From Trichuris trichiura (lineage: Eukaryota > Nematoda > Enoplea > Trichinellida > Trichuridae), in assembly GCA_037903355.1 (NCBI GenBank), contig JBAJFE010000057.1, positions 124,001 through 188,000 on the forward strand: a stretch of DNA of 64,000 bases, written 5' to 3'. The notes beneath the pieces were generated by a model. That model was not told where the DNA came from. It did not search any database and was given only the letters and a program-made list of their open reading frames with translations. Below are positions 50,056 to 63,000 of the stretch, in pieces (positions within the stretch are counted from its first letter, which is position 1; the number at the start of each line of letters is the position of its first letter). The translations under genes and the position numbers were made by a program.

Positions 50056-52221
50056 TTGGAGAACCTTTACTGTACCCAATCCTGGACCTTCACACGTTCC
50101 AGCAGACATACGACGGCGGGGGACAGCGATCTGAACAAGGTCGTTGTGAACCTCAGCTCTGCTAGCCTGACACCATTGGAAAGTAACGTCCTCTCCAAAG
50201 GTCTCAACTTCGTTCCTACTCCTAGGACGGCGCCTTTCCTTGACGTCATAGCGTCAACAGAAATGAGCCTAACTAGGATGGAATCAAGTAAGGCGGACGA
50301 GATTAAAGGCGCCATTTCGGGTTCATTGCAGCATATGGACAGATTTGTAAAGCATAATCTCAACCGCATTGAGAGGAACGTAGTTAATAAACTGAAAAAG
50401 AGGGACGATCTTATTGTCACCAAGGCTGATAAAGGCAATGTGGTGGTGCTTTTGGACAAGACGACTTATGTGGACAAAATGTTGTCGTTGCTAAACAGCA
50501 CCACTTACACGCCAATTCAGTCAGATCCAACTCCACAGGCTAGAACTGAGCTGCGGAAGACCCTTCAGTCCGTCGCAGAACTATCAAAGGAGAATACCAT
50601 CACCTCCATCCGGAAAAGGTTGCATTTCAAGAGTAACAGCGTATGCCCTCAGCTATACGGCCTTCCAAAGGTCCACAAACCTGGGGTACCTTTGAGACCA
50701 GTTGTATGCAGTGTAAACAGTGTCACATCGCAACTGTGTGTTTACCTCAAAGGTATCATCCAACCGTTGACCGGAGGAATGGACTCTCACGTAACCAACC
50801 ACACGGACTTCTGCACTTCCCTACGCTCGTACCGCGTCTCAAAATCAGACTTTCTGGTAAGTTACGATGTGAAGGATCTCTTCACCAGCATCCCCATTCC
50901 ACACACCCTCAACAGGCTACAAACCCTATTGGACGGGGACAGCAGCTTAAGTGAGAGAACAAAACTGTTGCCTTGTCAAATAGTACAGTTAGTCTCGTTC
51001 TGTATGTGTGAAGGGAATTACTTCAGGTTTCAAGAAAGCTTCTTCCGACAGAACGAGGGGGCACCAATGGGCAGTCCGCTTTCCCCGGTCCTCGCTGAGT
51101 TGTTCATGGAACACTTAGAGGAACTTGCCTTCGAAAGTCCAGACAACCATTACACTCCCCGCCTGTTTAAACGCTATGTAGATGACATTTTTGCAATTGT
51201 TAAAAAAGGAGAGGAAGAAGCTCTTTTGAAACACCTGAACTCGATCTTCCCAGGAAAGATTTCCTTTACAATTGAAAGGGAAGTAGGCAGGAAACTTCCC
51301 TTCCTTGATGTGTTGGTTCACCGAAGTGCCACGTCTTTAAAGACAACAGTATATAGGAAACCAACACATTCGGGCAGATACCTGCATTTCTCCTCACACC
51401 ACCCCATGTCAGTAAAGAGGGGTATAGTGACAGGGATGGTGGACCGCGCCATCGCAATCTGTGATCCAGAATTCCTGAATTCTGAGTTACACCACATTGC
51501 GATGACGTTGGAGAAAAATGGATACCCAAAAACCTTCGTCTCCTCCACCATAGCGCGAAGGTTGAACCCGACCGATTCCTCCTCAAATAGTGAAAGGGAT
51601 CGTCTTCCTGTCCTCACCATTCCGTACTACGTCGGCCTGGGGGAACACTTGCAACGTCTGGGTCGCCAGTACGGCTTCCGCATTTTCTTCAAGTCTTCCC
51701 CCAACCTTCGTTCCTTAGTACGGAACGATAAGATCAAGGTCCCATTCGAACAGAGACCTGGCGTCGTTTATGTGATTAATTGTGATTGCAACGCCTCCTA
51801 CATAGGAGAAACGGGCAACACCCTATTTGACAGATTTAAAGAACACATGAACGCGCTCAAGAGTTACCGATCCGCGGAAGAGGAACTACATGGAATATAC
51901 AGGGTACGTCGGGGACGTCCTAGAACTATTCCGCCGTTACAAGCCATGGAAAAAGCGAAGAACACCTCCGCGGTTGCTGAGCATTCCTCTCAGTGTTCAC
52001 GTGACCTGCACCCGTCCATCGTTTGCCGCGAGAGCCATTTTCGCCTTAGGCAAATAAAGGAGTCCCTGTTCATTCGCAATAACATGTCCAATATGTCCAT
52101 TAACCGTGACAAAGGGGTGGAGGTCAGCTCGATATGGACATCTGTTATCAGTAAAACGGGTTGTTGTTCCATACCGACTGGCGCCCCCTTAATACCTATA
52201 AATACCCTAACATCGGAGTAA
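50056..52221 (+). CDS. Penelope-like RT plus GIY-YIG endonuclease, 5'-truncated but open
   Basis: A 721-codon frame starting at a TTG; the alignable region begins at LYCTQSWTFTR, which corresponds to about residue 180 of the 32.5-kb copy (LYGSRSWEFTR), so the N-terminal quarter is missing. Reverse transcriptase: VTKADKGNVVVLL, YGLPKVHKPGVPLRPV, SYDVKDLFTSIPI, GAPMGSPLSPVLAEL, catalytic YVDD at 374-377, then YRKPTHSGRYLHFSSHH. The GIY-YIG endonuclease follows a short linker: VVY at 570-572, CDCNASYIGETG with YIG at 582-584, RFKEH, AEHSS and a conserved Glu near RQIKESLFIRNN. No stops or frameshifts. A hammerhead-like motif starts 18 bases after the stop. The copy is younger than the one at 30-32 kb but could not start translation normally. 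Confidence 0.93.
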   Translation: MENLYCTQSWTFTRSSRHTTAGDSDLNKVVVNLSSASLTPLESNVLSKGLNFVPTPRTAPFLDVIASTEMSLTRMESSKADEIKGAISGSLQHMDRFVKHNLNRIERNVVNKLKKRDDLIVTKADKGNVVVLLDKTTYVDKMLSLLNSTTYTPIQSDPTPQARTELRKTLQSVAELSKENTITSIRKRLHFKSNSVCPQLYGLPKVHKPGVPLRPVVCSVNSVTSQLCVYLKGIIQPLTGGMDSHVTNHTDFCTSLRSYRVSKSDFLVSYDVKDLFTSIPIPHTLNRLQTLLDGDSSLSERTKLLPCQIVQLVSFCMCEGNYFRFQESFFRQNEGAPMGSPLSPVLAELFMEHLEELAFESPDNHYTPRLFKRYVDDIFAIVKKGEEEALLKHLNSIFPGKISFTIEREVGRKLPFLDVLVHRSATSLKTTVYRKPTHSGRYLHFSSHHPMSVKRGIVTGMVDRAIAICDPEFLNSELHHIAMTLEKNGYPKTFVSSTIARRLNPTDSSSNSERDRLPVLTIPYYVGLGEHLQRLGRQYGFRIFFKSSPNLRSLVRNDKIKVPFEQRPGVVYVINCDCNASYIGETGNTLFDRFKEHMNALKSYRSAEEELHGIYRVRRGRPRTIPPLQAMEKAKNTSAVAEHSSQCSRDLHPSIVCRESHFRLRQIKESLFIRNNMSNMSINRDKGVEVSSIWTSVISKTGCCSIPTGAPLIPINTLTSE

Positions 52222-52238
52222 AAGTACCATTACCACCA

Positions 52239-52277
52239 TCGCTGACGACGGGACAAGGTTAGTCCCGAAAGCTCCGA
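52239..52277 (+). ncRNA. Hammerhead-ribozyme-like motif 3' of the Penelope ORF
   Basis: TCG (stem I), CTGACGA core, GGGAC/GTCCC (stem II) with a 7-base loop, GAAA, GC, UC (cleavage site) and CGA (stem I partner). All core positions fit CUGANGA...GAAA...UH, apart from the extra C before stem II that all window copies share. Confidence 0.6.
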
Positions 52278-52299
52278 AACTGTTAAGAATTGTTCTGTA

Positions 52300-52410
52300 T
52301 TTTTCCTTAATAATTGCTCATCCATCCGTTGGTAGGGCATTTGCTTTGGTTTAATTTCAGAACCCATCAACGGGCAAGAACACATACCGTATGAAGTTGT
52401 GATCAAGTCC
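52300..52410 (+). repeat. Penelope terminal repeat 3' of the intact copy
   Basis: TTAATAATTGCTCATCCATC and CGTTGGTAGGGCAT, followed by a TTTAATTTCAGAACC block, match the terminal repeats at 22.7, 29.4, 30.0 and 56.85 kb. The end is uncertain. Confidence 0.75.
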
Positions 52411-52419
52411 TGTTACTAA

Positions 52420-54620
52420 CACTCGCTGATAATTTTTACTTATCAACAAAAACGGATATGTAATCAATTCAATTCTGATTTTCCTTTCGTGTGAACAACA
52501 CTCGTTAAGCAGATGCAGACCATGCGTGGATGATGCGAAACCTTAGCGCCTGTCAATGAACCGTATGGAAGCATATATCCTGTTGCTGTTGCTGCTGCTG
52601 CTGCTGCTTTGAACGTTTTCCACGCCCGGATGCTTTACTTATGCAGAATATTTGCTACATCCTGCAATAAACACCTTTAATCGCGTCGGCGGTAAGCTGT
52701 GCCATGCGGCGTCAAGTGCAGTTGCTTTTCCCTTGCGTTCGAAAGTTTCGCAATCATTAGTTAGAGGCGCATACTACATACAGAATTGACGAATTACGCT
52801 CTGTTGCTAATATGGTCCATTTCGCTCTGCGTATTTGCGAACAGTGAAGTACCGTTCCGTCAGCGAAGAGGTTCCCGCTACAGGTAGAACGAACCTTGCG
52901 TATGAAATCTCTTCTACGTTCCTTATTATTTTTTGTTCTGGTGATTAGAAATTGGCTTACCAATACCTATTTTTCCAAGTTTGCCTACGGGTTGATTTGA
53001 GACTAAAGTGTTGCACGATAGCGTCTGCTATCAAAGTCTCTTCAGCCGCTAGATGTTATCTAAAAAAAATTATGATAATTCTGAGAGACAAAAGTTATCT
53101 TCTCAGAAGCAACGATGCAAGCGTGTTCGTTCCAAAACCTCTGCATATTCGGTTATGCTTAGAGATTCCTCTTTTTAAGTGATTGTCTGCTCAGCTGCCA
53201 GTGGATAGAGCGTCTTTTCGTGCGCTAACACGCTGATAACCAAGTTTAAAAATCAAACCGTTTTATAGAGCAAATGAGCCTACGCTATTCTGCAACGAAA
53301 GATAGCTCTAACTAGTTTACGCAATGTTAATTTTCTAACAAGTCGGCAGCAGCAGTTGCTCCAAATTTTAAACTAAACATCAACTTTAAATTGCATTACA
53401 AAGAAAGAGAAGCTGATTACGAATAACTTTTGAATGCAGTTTACGCAAATACAGATTATGCAGTTAGTTCACTGCTTTATTAGAAGCAAGATGGGATCAG
53501 CGTTATATCTTGGCCAACGTATACCATTAAACCATATGGGAATGCAGGAATGAAATCCCAAAACTGACCTTGGTCATTAGTTTTACGCATTAGGGAAACG
53601 TGAATAATTTTGTGTCTTGTGGTTTTGCAAACTTTTATTAAAGTACCTACGAAAGCTTCACGCATAAAATGGTTAACCGAAATTTTGAAACTTCCACAAC
53701 CTATATGTTGTACCTGATAATACTTCTCACCGTATGTCATGTTTAGTCATTCCAAACTTAATTAAATGAAACTCAGTTTAATGAAAACATTGCGGTTGCT
53801 TAATCTTAGGTCTGATTTAGTTTACAATGCTATTATGGATTGAGAAGAAACGTGGGTGAAGTTTTCTTGAACAGAAGAAAGCAAGGCGTCAAGGCGACTT
53901 CAGCAGCTCCAATTAAGCATGCAAAGCGTAATCCTTAAATTGCCATACTTTCGCTGACATATATACGAGTTTAAAACTTTATAAAGACATGCGATCTCTG
54001 AGGAAAACAGTGCAAGCCATATTTTAAAAATCAGCTCTAAACTGCTCCTTGAATTTGATGGATGACAACTGCTGGTGCTGAGCTGTCCGGATATTGCTCT
54101 TCGTTGCACGTTAGCCAGACTTCTCCAGACATTCTACGTATTCAAAGCTGCCGTCGCGGAGCGACTTAGCCTTTCATCTCATCAAGTAGCATTAAGGCTT
54201 CGTTACGTGCAGCTGATTTCAGAAATCACTTTGCAACTTTGACTTCAGCTTAGTTTGACCGCTTCAATTTTCCTTCGTTAGTAAGTGGCAAAAATATTCT
54301 TTGTCACATTTTTACAGTAAAAACGGTTTCCCATAAACATGATCCTCTTATGCTGTTCCTTAGCGGTTACGCAAAAGACTATATATTTCCATTCAGTGTA
54401 ATGGATCGACCTGATTTAACAATTTTCAGTCTTTAGTGGATGAAGGTTTCGAGCTCTCTTATTCTTTCAGCGTCAGAAATGGGATGAAGTAAAACCCAAA
54501 ATCCTCATTTATTTAATAATCAAAATTTTAACACGGGCTACTTCCTTATATAATGAAATTCAGGTACTTGAAAACTGGATGCTTCTGGAAATGGAATCTG
54601 CAACAGCCTATACGCATGAC
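52420..54620. other. No supported gene
   Basis: AT-rich with short frames. The only distinct structure is a CTG repeat at 52,580-52,607. Frames at 52,757-52,963 and 53,480-53,740 (minus) have no recognisable similarity. Confidence 0.5.
52580..52607. repeat. CTG/TTG microsatellite
   Basis: CTGTTGCTGTTG followed by about five uninterrupted CTG units. Confidence 0.9.
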
Positions 54621-54975
54621 GTCGCGTCAAGGTGAAACCGTCTCATGTTTAAATGCGCAGTGCCTCGCTTTCAAGCGGACTCTCACCTTAACGTGGTGCA
54701 AAAAAAATTGCTTTACTCGCAAATAGGAAAGTTTAACAGTTTGAAGCAGCGATAGATCTAACACGCACCAGTTTGACGTCGCCACAGGACGCCTCTCAAG
54801 TAAACCCTGGCGCGGCGTGAAAATGGATCGACGCCTGCTAGCTTGACTTCACAAGTGTATGACGCAGAAAAACGTTTTCACGCGGCGTCAAGTTGGTTCG
54901 ACGTCTGCCGGTTCGACGCTTGCAACGTTTTGACGCCGCGTCAAGATGGCTCACCGTCTGCCGCTTTAACGCTTG
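54620..54975. repeat. Degenerate GC-rich repeats (GCGTCAAG...TGCCGG family)
   Basis: Imperfect units of about 55-70 bases around GCGTCAAGNTGGNTCGAC, CGTCTGCCGG and GACGCTTGC(AACGTTTT), clearest at 54,815-54,975. One unit recurs inverted at about 56,690-56,735 next to a Penelope hammerhead, and a weak relative appears near 63,510-63,560. They are probably sequence associated with the Penelope family or an adjacent satellite. Confidence 0.65.
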
Positions 54976-54979
54976 CTCA

Positions 54980-56685
54980 GATCTAACTAGTCTCTAACGG
55001 GCTTCTAAAACGCTAATAACGGTTTAGAACAAGTAAATATAAGCTTACTGCCACTTTGTTTCATCTTTAACATCATTGTCAGTTCTGCATTTCTCCGTAC
55101 GTAATTGTTTAATCCCAAAGAGTAAACTGAACAAGTTATAGGCATCGAACATCAAATTATTCCGTCACTTTATCCTATTTCATAAGATTTAGGAAAGGAA
55201 CAAATCATTTATTTGTCAAACGTTCAAAGAAGTACGATCGGGAGTTCACGAGAAGAACACTGAATTATAGAACAATGAGTGCTGCATATTCTTTTTGTAC
55301 TATTCAATCAAAAATGAAATAACGCTTGTGGGTGTTTCAATAATACGAAAGGAAAAGACTGGACATCTATACAAATAAACTATGCTACACAAAAGCAAGA
55401 AAGTAAGAAGGGAAAGGATAGGCAGTAGCTGTTCTGTCTGATTACTGCATTCTATGTGCCTGATTTCAAAAATCGCTTGCGTCAAACGAGCATTTCTTTC
55501 CAGCAAAAGACAATACAAGCAAAGTGGTCATTTAAACATATAGTAAATTGACAGTGGCGGTATACTATTTTTAACAATAACATGTCGTGTTTATCATCGT
55601 GCATCTACGGATAGCCACTTACCCATTCTTGACAGATTACCCCAAACATCCGTTTTATTTTGGTTATGATCATTTTTTTCAGACTGCACTTTATAGCTTA
55701 TTAATAAACTATGCGTAATCTCCCGATTCCATTCCTCACTTAAGTTTCGTACCTAAAAGTGCTTATAGCTGAACAACAAAATTGAAAGGTTTTCGTGCTA
55801 AGTCTCCAACAAAAAAGTTTGGAAAATGGGTGATCTGCCAAAATGATACCGTGAAAAGTGCGCGGTTTGGTCAAAAGAAAAATTATTGTCACGAACGTTT
55901 TCTACGTACACTCTTTTCACTCAGTATGTTCCCGATTGTCAATTACACAACGTGATGGGCACAGAAGAGAAAAAAATACCCAACAAATGTTTATACACGC
56001 TATAGTAAGGCAATACGCTTTTTCAATGCAAAACTATTTTATTTCTTTTTGCAGGTTTCATGTTTAAAATTTTTAATTTCAAGTGTTCATTAATAGTTTT
56101 GGAAAAAAACAAAAAATACTATTTGGTATGGTATTTTCAATGCTGATAACGGTACCCAACAGATCTTGAGTGCTCCATACTTGTCTCAAAGAATAAACTT
56201 TCTTGCAGAACTTGGCTGAATAAGCAGACAAAACATTATACGGTGCTGCACGAAGGTACGGATTTTCTTACACACGATGCGAATAACACGTTTTTTCTTT
56301 TATTGCAATGATATATTACCTTAGTAACTTTTGTGGTAGAACTATTTGCAGCGAACAGAATTCAAAGTAGCCTTTAGTAGAGGGCTCAAATGGTCTTTAG
56401 AACTATGGCAAAGAAAAGTGTTTCAAGGGGACAATTGTTGTTCAGTTTTCTTGCACGAAGGAAATAAACAAGTAAAATACAGATGAGAATTTAGAATATT
56501 TACAAAAACAAACTCTTACGACGCAGTTAAATTTCTGGTCGCAGAATACAGGCAGAAGGCGGATGAGAAGAATTGAAAAGATCGTCTTAGAGAATAGAAA
56601 AAAAAATACATTTTCAGTAGGAAAAATCATGCGACATGTTAAGATCTCATAGGATACAAATGACAGGATTCCCAACGACAATAAA
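54980..56685. other. No supported gene
   Basis: AT-rich. The longest frames (55,300-55,518 minus, 56,442-56,690 minus) are hydrophobic chance-like readings of T-rich DNA. Confidence 0.5.
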
Positions 56686-56736
56686 GTCAAAACGTTGCAA
56701 GCGTCAAACCGGCAGACGGTGAACCATCTTTACTTT

Positions 56737-56774
56737 TCAGAGGTTTCGAAACGCTCTAGTTCCGTCGTCAGTGA
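56737..56774 (-). ncRNA. Hammerhead-ribozyme-like motif, minus strand
   Basis: On minus: TCA (stem I), CTGACGA core, GGAAC/GTTTC (stem II, one G-U pair), GAAA, CC, UC, then TGA (stem I partner). The core is intact. Next to it on plus is the 3' half of a second motif (TCTGAAAGCTCTGAAA), so two terminal repeats face away from each other here, as at 29.5 kb. Confidence 0.5.
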
Positions 56775-56784
56775 GATGGAGGAG

Positions 56785-56990
56785 CGTTCTGAAAGCTCTG
56801 AAAAATGAATTGGAGTGTATTCATCCTGTACAATTTTTTCCTAATAATTGCTCATCCAACCGCTGGCAGAACAATTGTTTCGTTTGAATTACAGATACCA
56901 AGCAGATAAGAACGGAAAAGCCGTAAAAGATCTAGAAAACTATGAAACATCATCCGTTACGAAGCATCCAAATTGCAGGAATATTTAAAT
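56785..56990 (+). mobile_element. Penelope terminal repeat and ORF start
   Basis: TAATAATTGCTCATCCAACC, GAATTACAGATACC, GGAAAAGCCGTAAAAGA and then ATGAAACATCATCCG reproduce the plus-oriented terminal repeat of 29.99-30.12 kb with its ORF start. The frame soon stops. Confidence 0.7.
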
Positions 56991-56994
56991 AAAC

Positions 56995-57500
56995 TGATAT
57001 CTTTTTTAAAATACGGTTATTTGAACCGGGACCAGACGTTTTCATGTTCGATTCGTTTTTTCGTGCAGAGTACGTCCCGCTGAAAAACAAAAAGCTTTTA
57101 ATGAGGTCCGCAGCTTTCGAGCCGCGCGTAACCGGTCCTCAGCGGTACTAAAATTAATGTAAATAGCAAATGCGATGTCGTCACTCAATAGGTTTAACGG
57201 TTTAAAACGAGAGTTGTAACGTTTTGTCTTTGAAACTTCTCTTTCTGTCAACCGACTGCGATCCTTGTTGTGTACATGTTGTACAACATTATCATGCACA
57301 TATTATTCCATTTTTCGTATTTCACTCCACTGTTCATTTCACGTATGTAGTATCCATTTCCCTTTTTTATTCCGTATATATTCATTCGTTTCATGTTTAT
57401 TTCATCTTGTTCCACGTAAGTTTATCTATTTTTTAATATTTACATATAAGATACTCCATTTTTTCACTTGTTCCCTGTGCTCGTGTACGCAATCAAATTA
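56995..57500. other. Spacer between Penelope fragments
   Basis: No recognisable coding, and T-rich in the second half. An 85-codon minus frame (57,042-57,299) is unlike the Penelope protein copies in the window. Confidence 0.4.
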
Positions 57501-57501
57501 A

Positions 57502-57908
57502 TCAGCAGCAATTGGAGCGAGTGATAATGGTCGTCCTTAGTTCACCTATTTCCGCTCTTTGATCAGAGTTGTTTGTTTCATTGCGTCTAATATACTGGAC
57601 TTCATATATCCGTCCTAAGCGTAAGTTACTTTCATACCATAAAAGTTTTGGTTGAAAAAGCCGGTCACGTTGTGCTGCGTGTTCCACTACAGCGGAGGCT
57701 TGAACAGCTTTTTCCATGGCAGCACTTGGATCAAGTGTCGGCCTTCCATGTTGAGCGATTCGAGTGCTGCGGTTGCTAAGAATGGTTTATTCGTTATTGT
57801 AACTATTGAGCTTTTTGTATGTGTTCGTTAAACCTATGTTCCAGAGTATTGTCTGTTTCCTCAATGTGCACTCCTGAACAAGCACATTCGACTGCGTAAA
57901 CTGACCCT
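57502..57908 (-). pseudogene. Penelope GIY-YIG endonuclease relic
   Basis: On minus, GSVYAVECACSGVHIEETDN aligns with GVVYVINCDCNASYIGETGN of the 50-52 kb copy, then RFNEH with RFKEH. After a stop, MEKAVQASAVVEHAAQ, NLRLGRIYEVQYIRRN and RSNCC match its C-terminus. The YIG motif reads HIE, so the nuclease centre is lost. No reverse transcriptase was found upstream. Confidence 0.85.
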
Positions 57909-57909
57909 G

Positions 57910-59020
57910 TTTTTTATTTGCAGGGGTGTTTGCTTTCTGACATCTTGATACACGAAATAAATTAAAAATGAAGGTAATCATAATAAAATAGCACTGCACC
58001 AAGCCGCTGGAAAACTGCGAAAGGGCGAAAACGTTTGGGCATTCTAATACCTCTAAGAATTTACAATTAATGCATATGAAAAAGAAATTTTGACTTATGC
58101 TTCATTGACAACTTATCACGCTAACAAAAGGATTTACACGTTACCGCTAATTGTAACTGCATATCCGTTCTGAAGAAGAAATCAAGAGTGTAGTGAAGGA
58201 AAAATAATTTACTTACTTTGTCCTCAGGAACGTCGATATTAATGAAATTCGTCTTATTCCTGCCCCTCTGCAGAAATGAATTACAAGCATTTTATTGTTT
58301 CACCGTATTTAATAAAGTTGTTAAGTAAAGTTTCGGTAAAACATTCACTGAAACAAGAATGAGATGGTCGGTTTTGTAGCAGCGTCTTTTTCATTCTATT
58401 ACTGTACTGAAAAAATAAGGAAGAATGCGAAGATATTTTGCTGAAAAATTCATAATTTCTTTCAGAAAACCCAAAATATAAAGCTGTACTTCACCGCTGA
58501 GCTCTGTGACAAACGAAAACTGGAAAATAAAGTGGCGCAAACCGAATATTATAGAGTCAGAAGGCAATAGTACACAAGGTGAGCGTAAATAAAAAATATA
58601 ACTTATCAATTTTCCAAGCCATCTGAAAAACTGATAGGCCGGCGGATATTGCCATATTTTAATACGAACAAAACGAAAAAGTACGGTGGTACTTTACTTT
58701 CGGGATTGTCGCAATGAAAAGAGTGTTGTTCTCTTCTGAATAGATAAATTACCTGGACGAGCGCTTTGTGTACGCAGACTCTTCATGACCAAACAACTGC
58801 CCAATTCTGAATAGTTTCTAAGCAGCTGCCTACTGTTCAGTTCTATCCCTAATGCACAGATCTGTCATGTAAAATAACTTTCTCACGAACGTTTTACCTA
58901 TAGACAAAGCACACAAACATTGGCATAGTTATTTGTTCACTTCATTGAACGGACGATTTCCTTTACAAATAAAATTTTCAGTTGGAGCGACTTATGCTCC
59001 ACTATTGTTTTTACAGGAAA
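57910..59020. other. No supported gene
   Basis: AT-rich, short frames only, no repeat recognised. Confidence 0.5.
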
Positions 59021-59023
59021 ATA

Positions 59024-60012
59024 CAGTAGAACCCCTGAAGTTGACCACTCCTTTGTGCTGGTCGCCTCCCTAAGTTAACCGAATTTTGACCAGTTGATTC
59101 GTCCGCACGCTACTAAGCGCAAAGACAACCGCTATACTTTGACCACCTCCGTAAGTGGGAAGTTGACCGCATTAGTCATGATCTGGTATATGGACGCAAT
59201 GCTAATTTGCACTCTGTAAGTTGACCATTTTAGTTTGCTCTGTGTCAGTCGCTAGCAGCTGTTAACCGTCATTGTCCGAAAATACTATTAATCAAAGTAG
59301 CAAAGTTTTTCATTACCATGCATTGGAGATTCCTGATTACAGAACTGATTCCGTCGCTTTGACGATGCTTTTTCCATGCTTGCCGGCGCAGCTTGCTCGT
59401 TTCCTTGTTCACATAACCTCTCGCCTAAGCGTCAGCAGCATTCTTCCATGGAGCGAAATATGACGAATCGAGCCCAATTGTATTCGCTTGCGTCAAGCTT
59501 AGCTCTATTTATTCGCTTTGCTATAGCCGTGCGTGAGGTGGCCTTAACGTGTCTTCGCGAGTAAGGATAGCCCGGCTTACGCAGTAACAGACGCAGTAGT
59601 AGCTACAAAACTGGTTACAGTTTGCTCTATGGCCAAACGGAAAGAATCGAGAGAGTTGCCACAGAAAAATGAGATGCAAAATGCCCAGAAATGTTGAGCG
59701 GGGGAAGCCAGCGCGGAGTTCGCCCTTACCGCTTATGTTTGTAGTAAGAACAAGCACCAGACTAGAACTGACACCTTTTTCAGCAAGCATTGTAGCCCCT
59801 AAAAAGCTTATGCATGTCATTACAATGTTATTTTTATGCATCTCACTGTTTAATAGACCTCCAGTTGATGCTGTGCAATAGAATAAAACGCATACAGATG
59901 CTAATCTATTCAGCCGAGCCAGTTATACCCACAGTTCCAATATGTTGACCACCCCCTATGTTGACCAGTTTTCCCAGGTCCCTTGGGTGGGCAACTTATG
60001 GGATTTCTACTG
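59024..60012. mobile_element. Pogo/Tigger-like non-autonomous DNA transposon
   Basis: 989 bases flanked by TA on both sides (59,022-59,023 and 60,013-60,014). The terminal inverted repeats start CAGTAGAACCCCTGAAGTTG (left) and CAGTAGAAATCCCATAAGTT (right, read inward), both continuing with GACCAC-type motifs, the pogo/Tigger pattern. The subterminal GTTGACCAC motif recurs several times. The inside has only short frames (70 and 106 codons), none recognisable as transposase, so the element would depend on a relative. Its ends share the superfamily, but not obvious sequence, with the 14.5-17.8 kb transposase relics. Confidence 0.85.
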
Positions 60013-60014
60013 TA

Positions 60015-63000
60015 TGTATTCTAACAATGTTTATTTCTTGTTTACCGAACACAATTGCATCCTTAAGCGTATATTAACGCACATTTGCAAACTTCGTGTC
60101 AGTATTTTGAAAATTCTTGCACAGTGGCTGTTCAAAGCATTGATTTGATGAACTTGCCGACGGGAGCTTCGATAAATCAATCAATAGTGGCGATAACCAG
60201 CTGTGCAATTTTTTCTATAGGACCTATTTTATAGGTAGAATTTAGTCCATTGATGACGCATACGGCACAAGTGAGGCATGAGTGAGCGAAGCTCTGCTTC
60301 AACAAAGCTTCCGGTAAATAAAGCGCAGTTAGAAAGGTAAAATGGCGATTCTCAGCAGTTCGATTGGTCACTGAAATTGTATAGACATTTTCCGTACTTC
60401 TTGCAAAAGTAATTTTATGGAAAAAGAAAACAGGTTCATCCAATTGGTATCAAATTGTCAGCGAAGACCAGCAATAGATTTTTCAGAGTGGGAAAGGGCA
60501 GCTGCGTGGGCTAAAATTACGAAAGCTACGTATGAAGCTTTGCCGCTTCATAGCAAAGTGGAAAACTGGCGAATCATTTCTGCCAGCAGGACAGATGCAT
60601 AGTCGCAGGGGGTCTTTTTCCAATTCATATTAGGACTACGCCAGTGCAAGTATCCTTACAACGATTAAATTACGCGGCAATGAACAGCGCCTGACCTATA
60701 AGCGGTTTGACGGTTTTCTTTTACCATTTAGCCCACTTGTCATTTGATCTGATTGTCAGTTACGTTTTCTTAATCTTATTAAAATAATATAAAAGCCAAG
60801 TGGAAGGAGGTAACAGTGTAGACAATAATCAATATTCTTTATTCCCTGTCTTCATTTGCAAACTTCACTTCTGGTAGATAAGTATGGGATGGAGTAAGCC
60901 AAGGAAAATTGCAAAATCATTAGTGGAGTTCAAATTCGTTTTCATCCCTACGAGAGCTTCATTTTCCGGCATACGCATTATGTGATTCCTTAGTTGCCAT
61001 CACTAAATTAAATCATTTGCTAATTCTGCCCCGGAATCATTCCTAGCGCTTTTCAACGCCTCTATCCTGTTGCTAAAAGGACTAGCGCTTCTTCTCCATT
61101 GCAAACGAAGACAAGTTCACGAGACCACACTTTAGCATTTCCACTTAGAATTCATATGGGAAGAACTTTTGTTTATTTCATTGCTCATTTTTGCTTGAAA
61201 ACGTGACATTACACTAATGCGCTAACCGTGACCATCTCGAAGAAAACGCTAAAAGAGTAAACTTCACAAACGCATAAACAAAAATGGACGACTAAATAAG
61301 GCAGCCGATTTTTAATTCAATTATTAGTTTAACTTTAATTAATGGTTTAAGGACGAAACCTGAAAAGCATACGATTAATGCGTATAAACCTTTTAGAGAC
61401 AATTGGAAATTTAAGGAAAAGCTTTTAAAGGAGATGCAAATGCACTTCCTCGCTTACAGCTGCCGAACAAAAGGCGGGACTTAAGTAAATGTCGAGCGCA
61501 TAGTGCTTGCGGTTAACCGCATTGCCGCAGTGTTGCGTTGCATCAAGTTCCAACGCGGGGAAGATTTAATTTTGAATTTCGTTTAATTTAACATTTCAAT
61601 ATTCTTCAAGACGATTATTCAATTGTCCGGCACATAACAAGCGCGCGTAAGCAAACTCGCATTGTCTGTCATAAGAGTTTTACCTGGTGCTTATAGGTTA
61701 CCTTTCAAGGTCATGTTAAGGTACACCTGCGAATTCTTTTGGTTAATCTGAGCGGTAGAGCATACTAGTAGCCACTTGCTAGCATACAGCATGCAGGCGG
61801 TTGGGTGGTTTCAATGACATATCGTTACGTAATTTTTAAAATAAATACGTTTGGCTATTCACATGGTCTCCACAATTATCAACCTACAGTTCGCTGCTGC
61901 AGTATGCATAGTTCTATTGCCAAAACTCTGAAAGATTTTGAAGCAGCAGCACGGCCCTATGCCTTAGCTTCTCGCATACGCGTCCCTGTTCGATTTCCAA
62001 TGGTTGCTCATCGAAAAATGCTTGGGCGAAATCATATTATTTGTGATATCCCACAGCGTAGAATCTTGTAAGCTTCAGTTTGGCCTCCGCGGCAATTAGT
62101 GACGCCGGTTTATAGAGACCGACAAAAGCGAATTCGTTACAGCTTTGATGAGGCAGGTCTGATTTCCGTAACAAATGTTCCAAGCTGAAATGTAGAAGAA
62201 CAAGGAAAACCCATTAATCGGAAATAACAAGCGAACAACAACCGTTGCTTGTTGACGATCTCAGGTTTCAGTTCCATCAGAGAAAAATTATTTCGGCCAT
62301 TCCTGACAGCGAACGCAGGGAAGCATTCCCGCCAGTTTGAGCGCTAATTATTATGACTTTACATTAGCATGCTTTTATGAATCGCGGGAATCGACCTATC
62401 CATTTTTGTTCATTCTCAATCGAACCATTTGAAGACACCTTATTTTATCAAAAGGACATTGGACGGCTGAAGCTAATTATAGGAAGTGAAAAGCCAAGCT
62501 TTCTTCCGGCATTTCGCACAAGCGGAAATTCAGTCGTCTGCATTTTCGGACAATTACTCATGAAAGGGAGGCGCCGCAGCGTAAACGATTGCACCTAAAA
62601 GTCGCTTACACGCAGCGACAAACTGTCCTATCACGACAAGCAATTGCGGAAAGCGGTCATTCACCTATCCTTAAACATTCAACGGTGACCAATCGACTGC
62701 CATCGATTTAAATACGATCGACCAAGTTGTTTCCATTTAACCAAAGCGCTCTTTCAACATTGCATCCAATAATAGCTCATATTGAAGTTTACTCTAATGC
62801 CGGTTGTCAGGATTGTCGTCGGTTCCGACAACTCAACGCGATAGCTGTCTGCGTGAACACCGTATGGGCCACTAAATGTGAGTATGACACAAAATTTAAT
62901 AAATGCTACCTCTATCACTACAGTTAATTCTTAAGAAAACATAAACGCTCAGCTCGTCGGAGGATGTACTGAAATTAGGGAGGCTTAATTAAATTTTAAA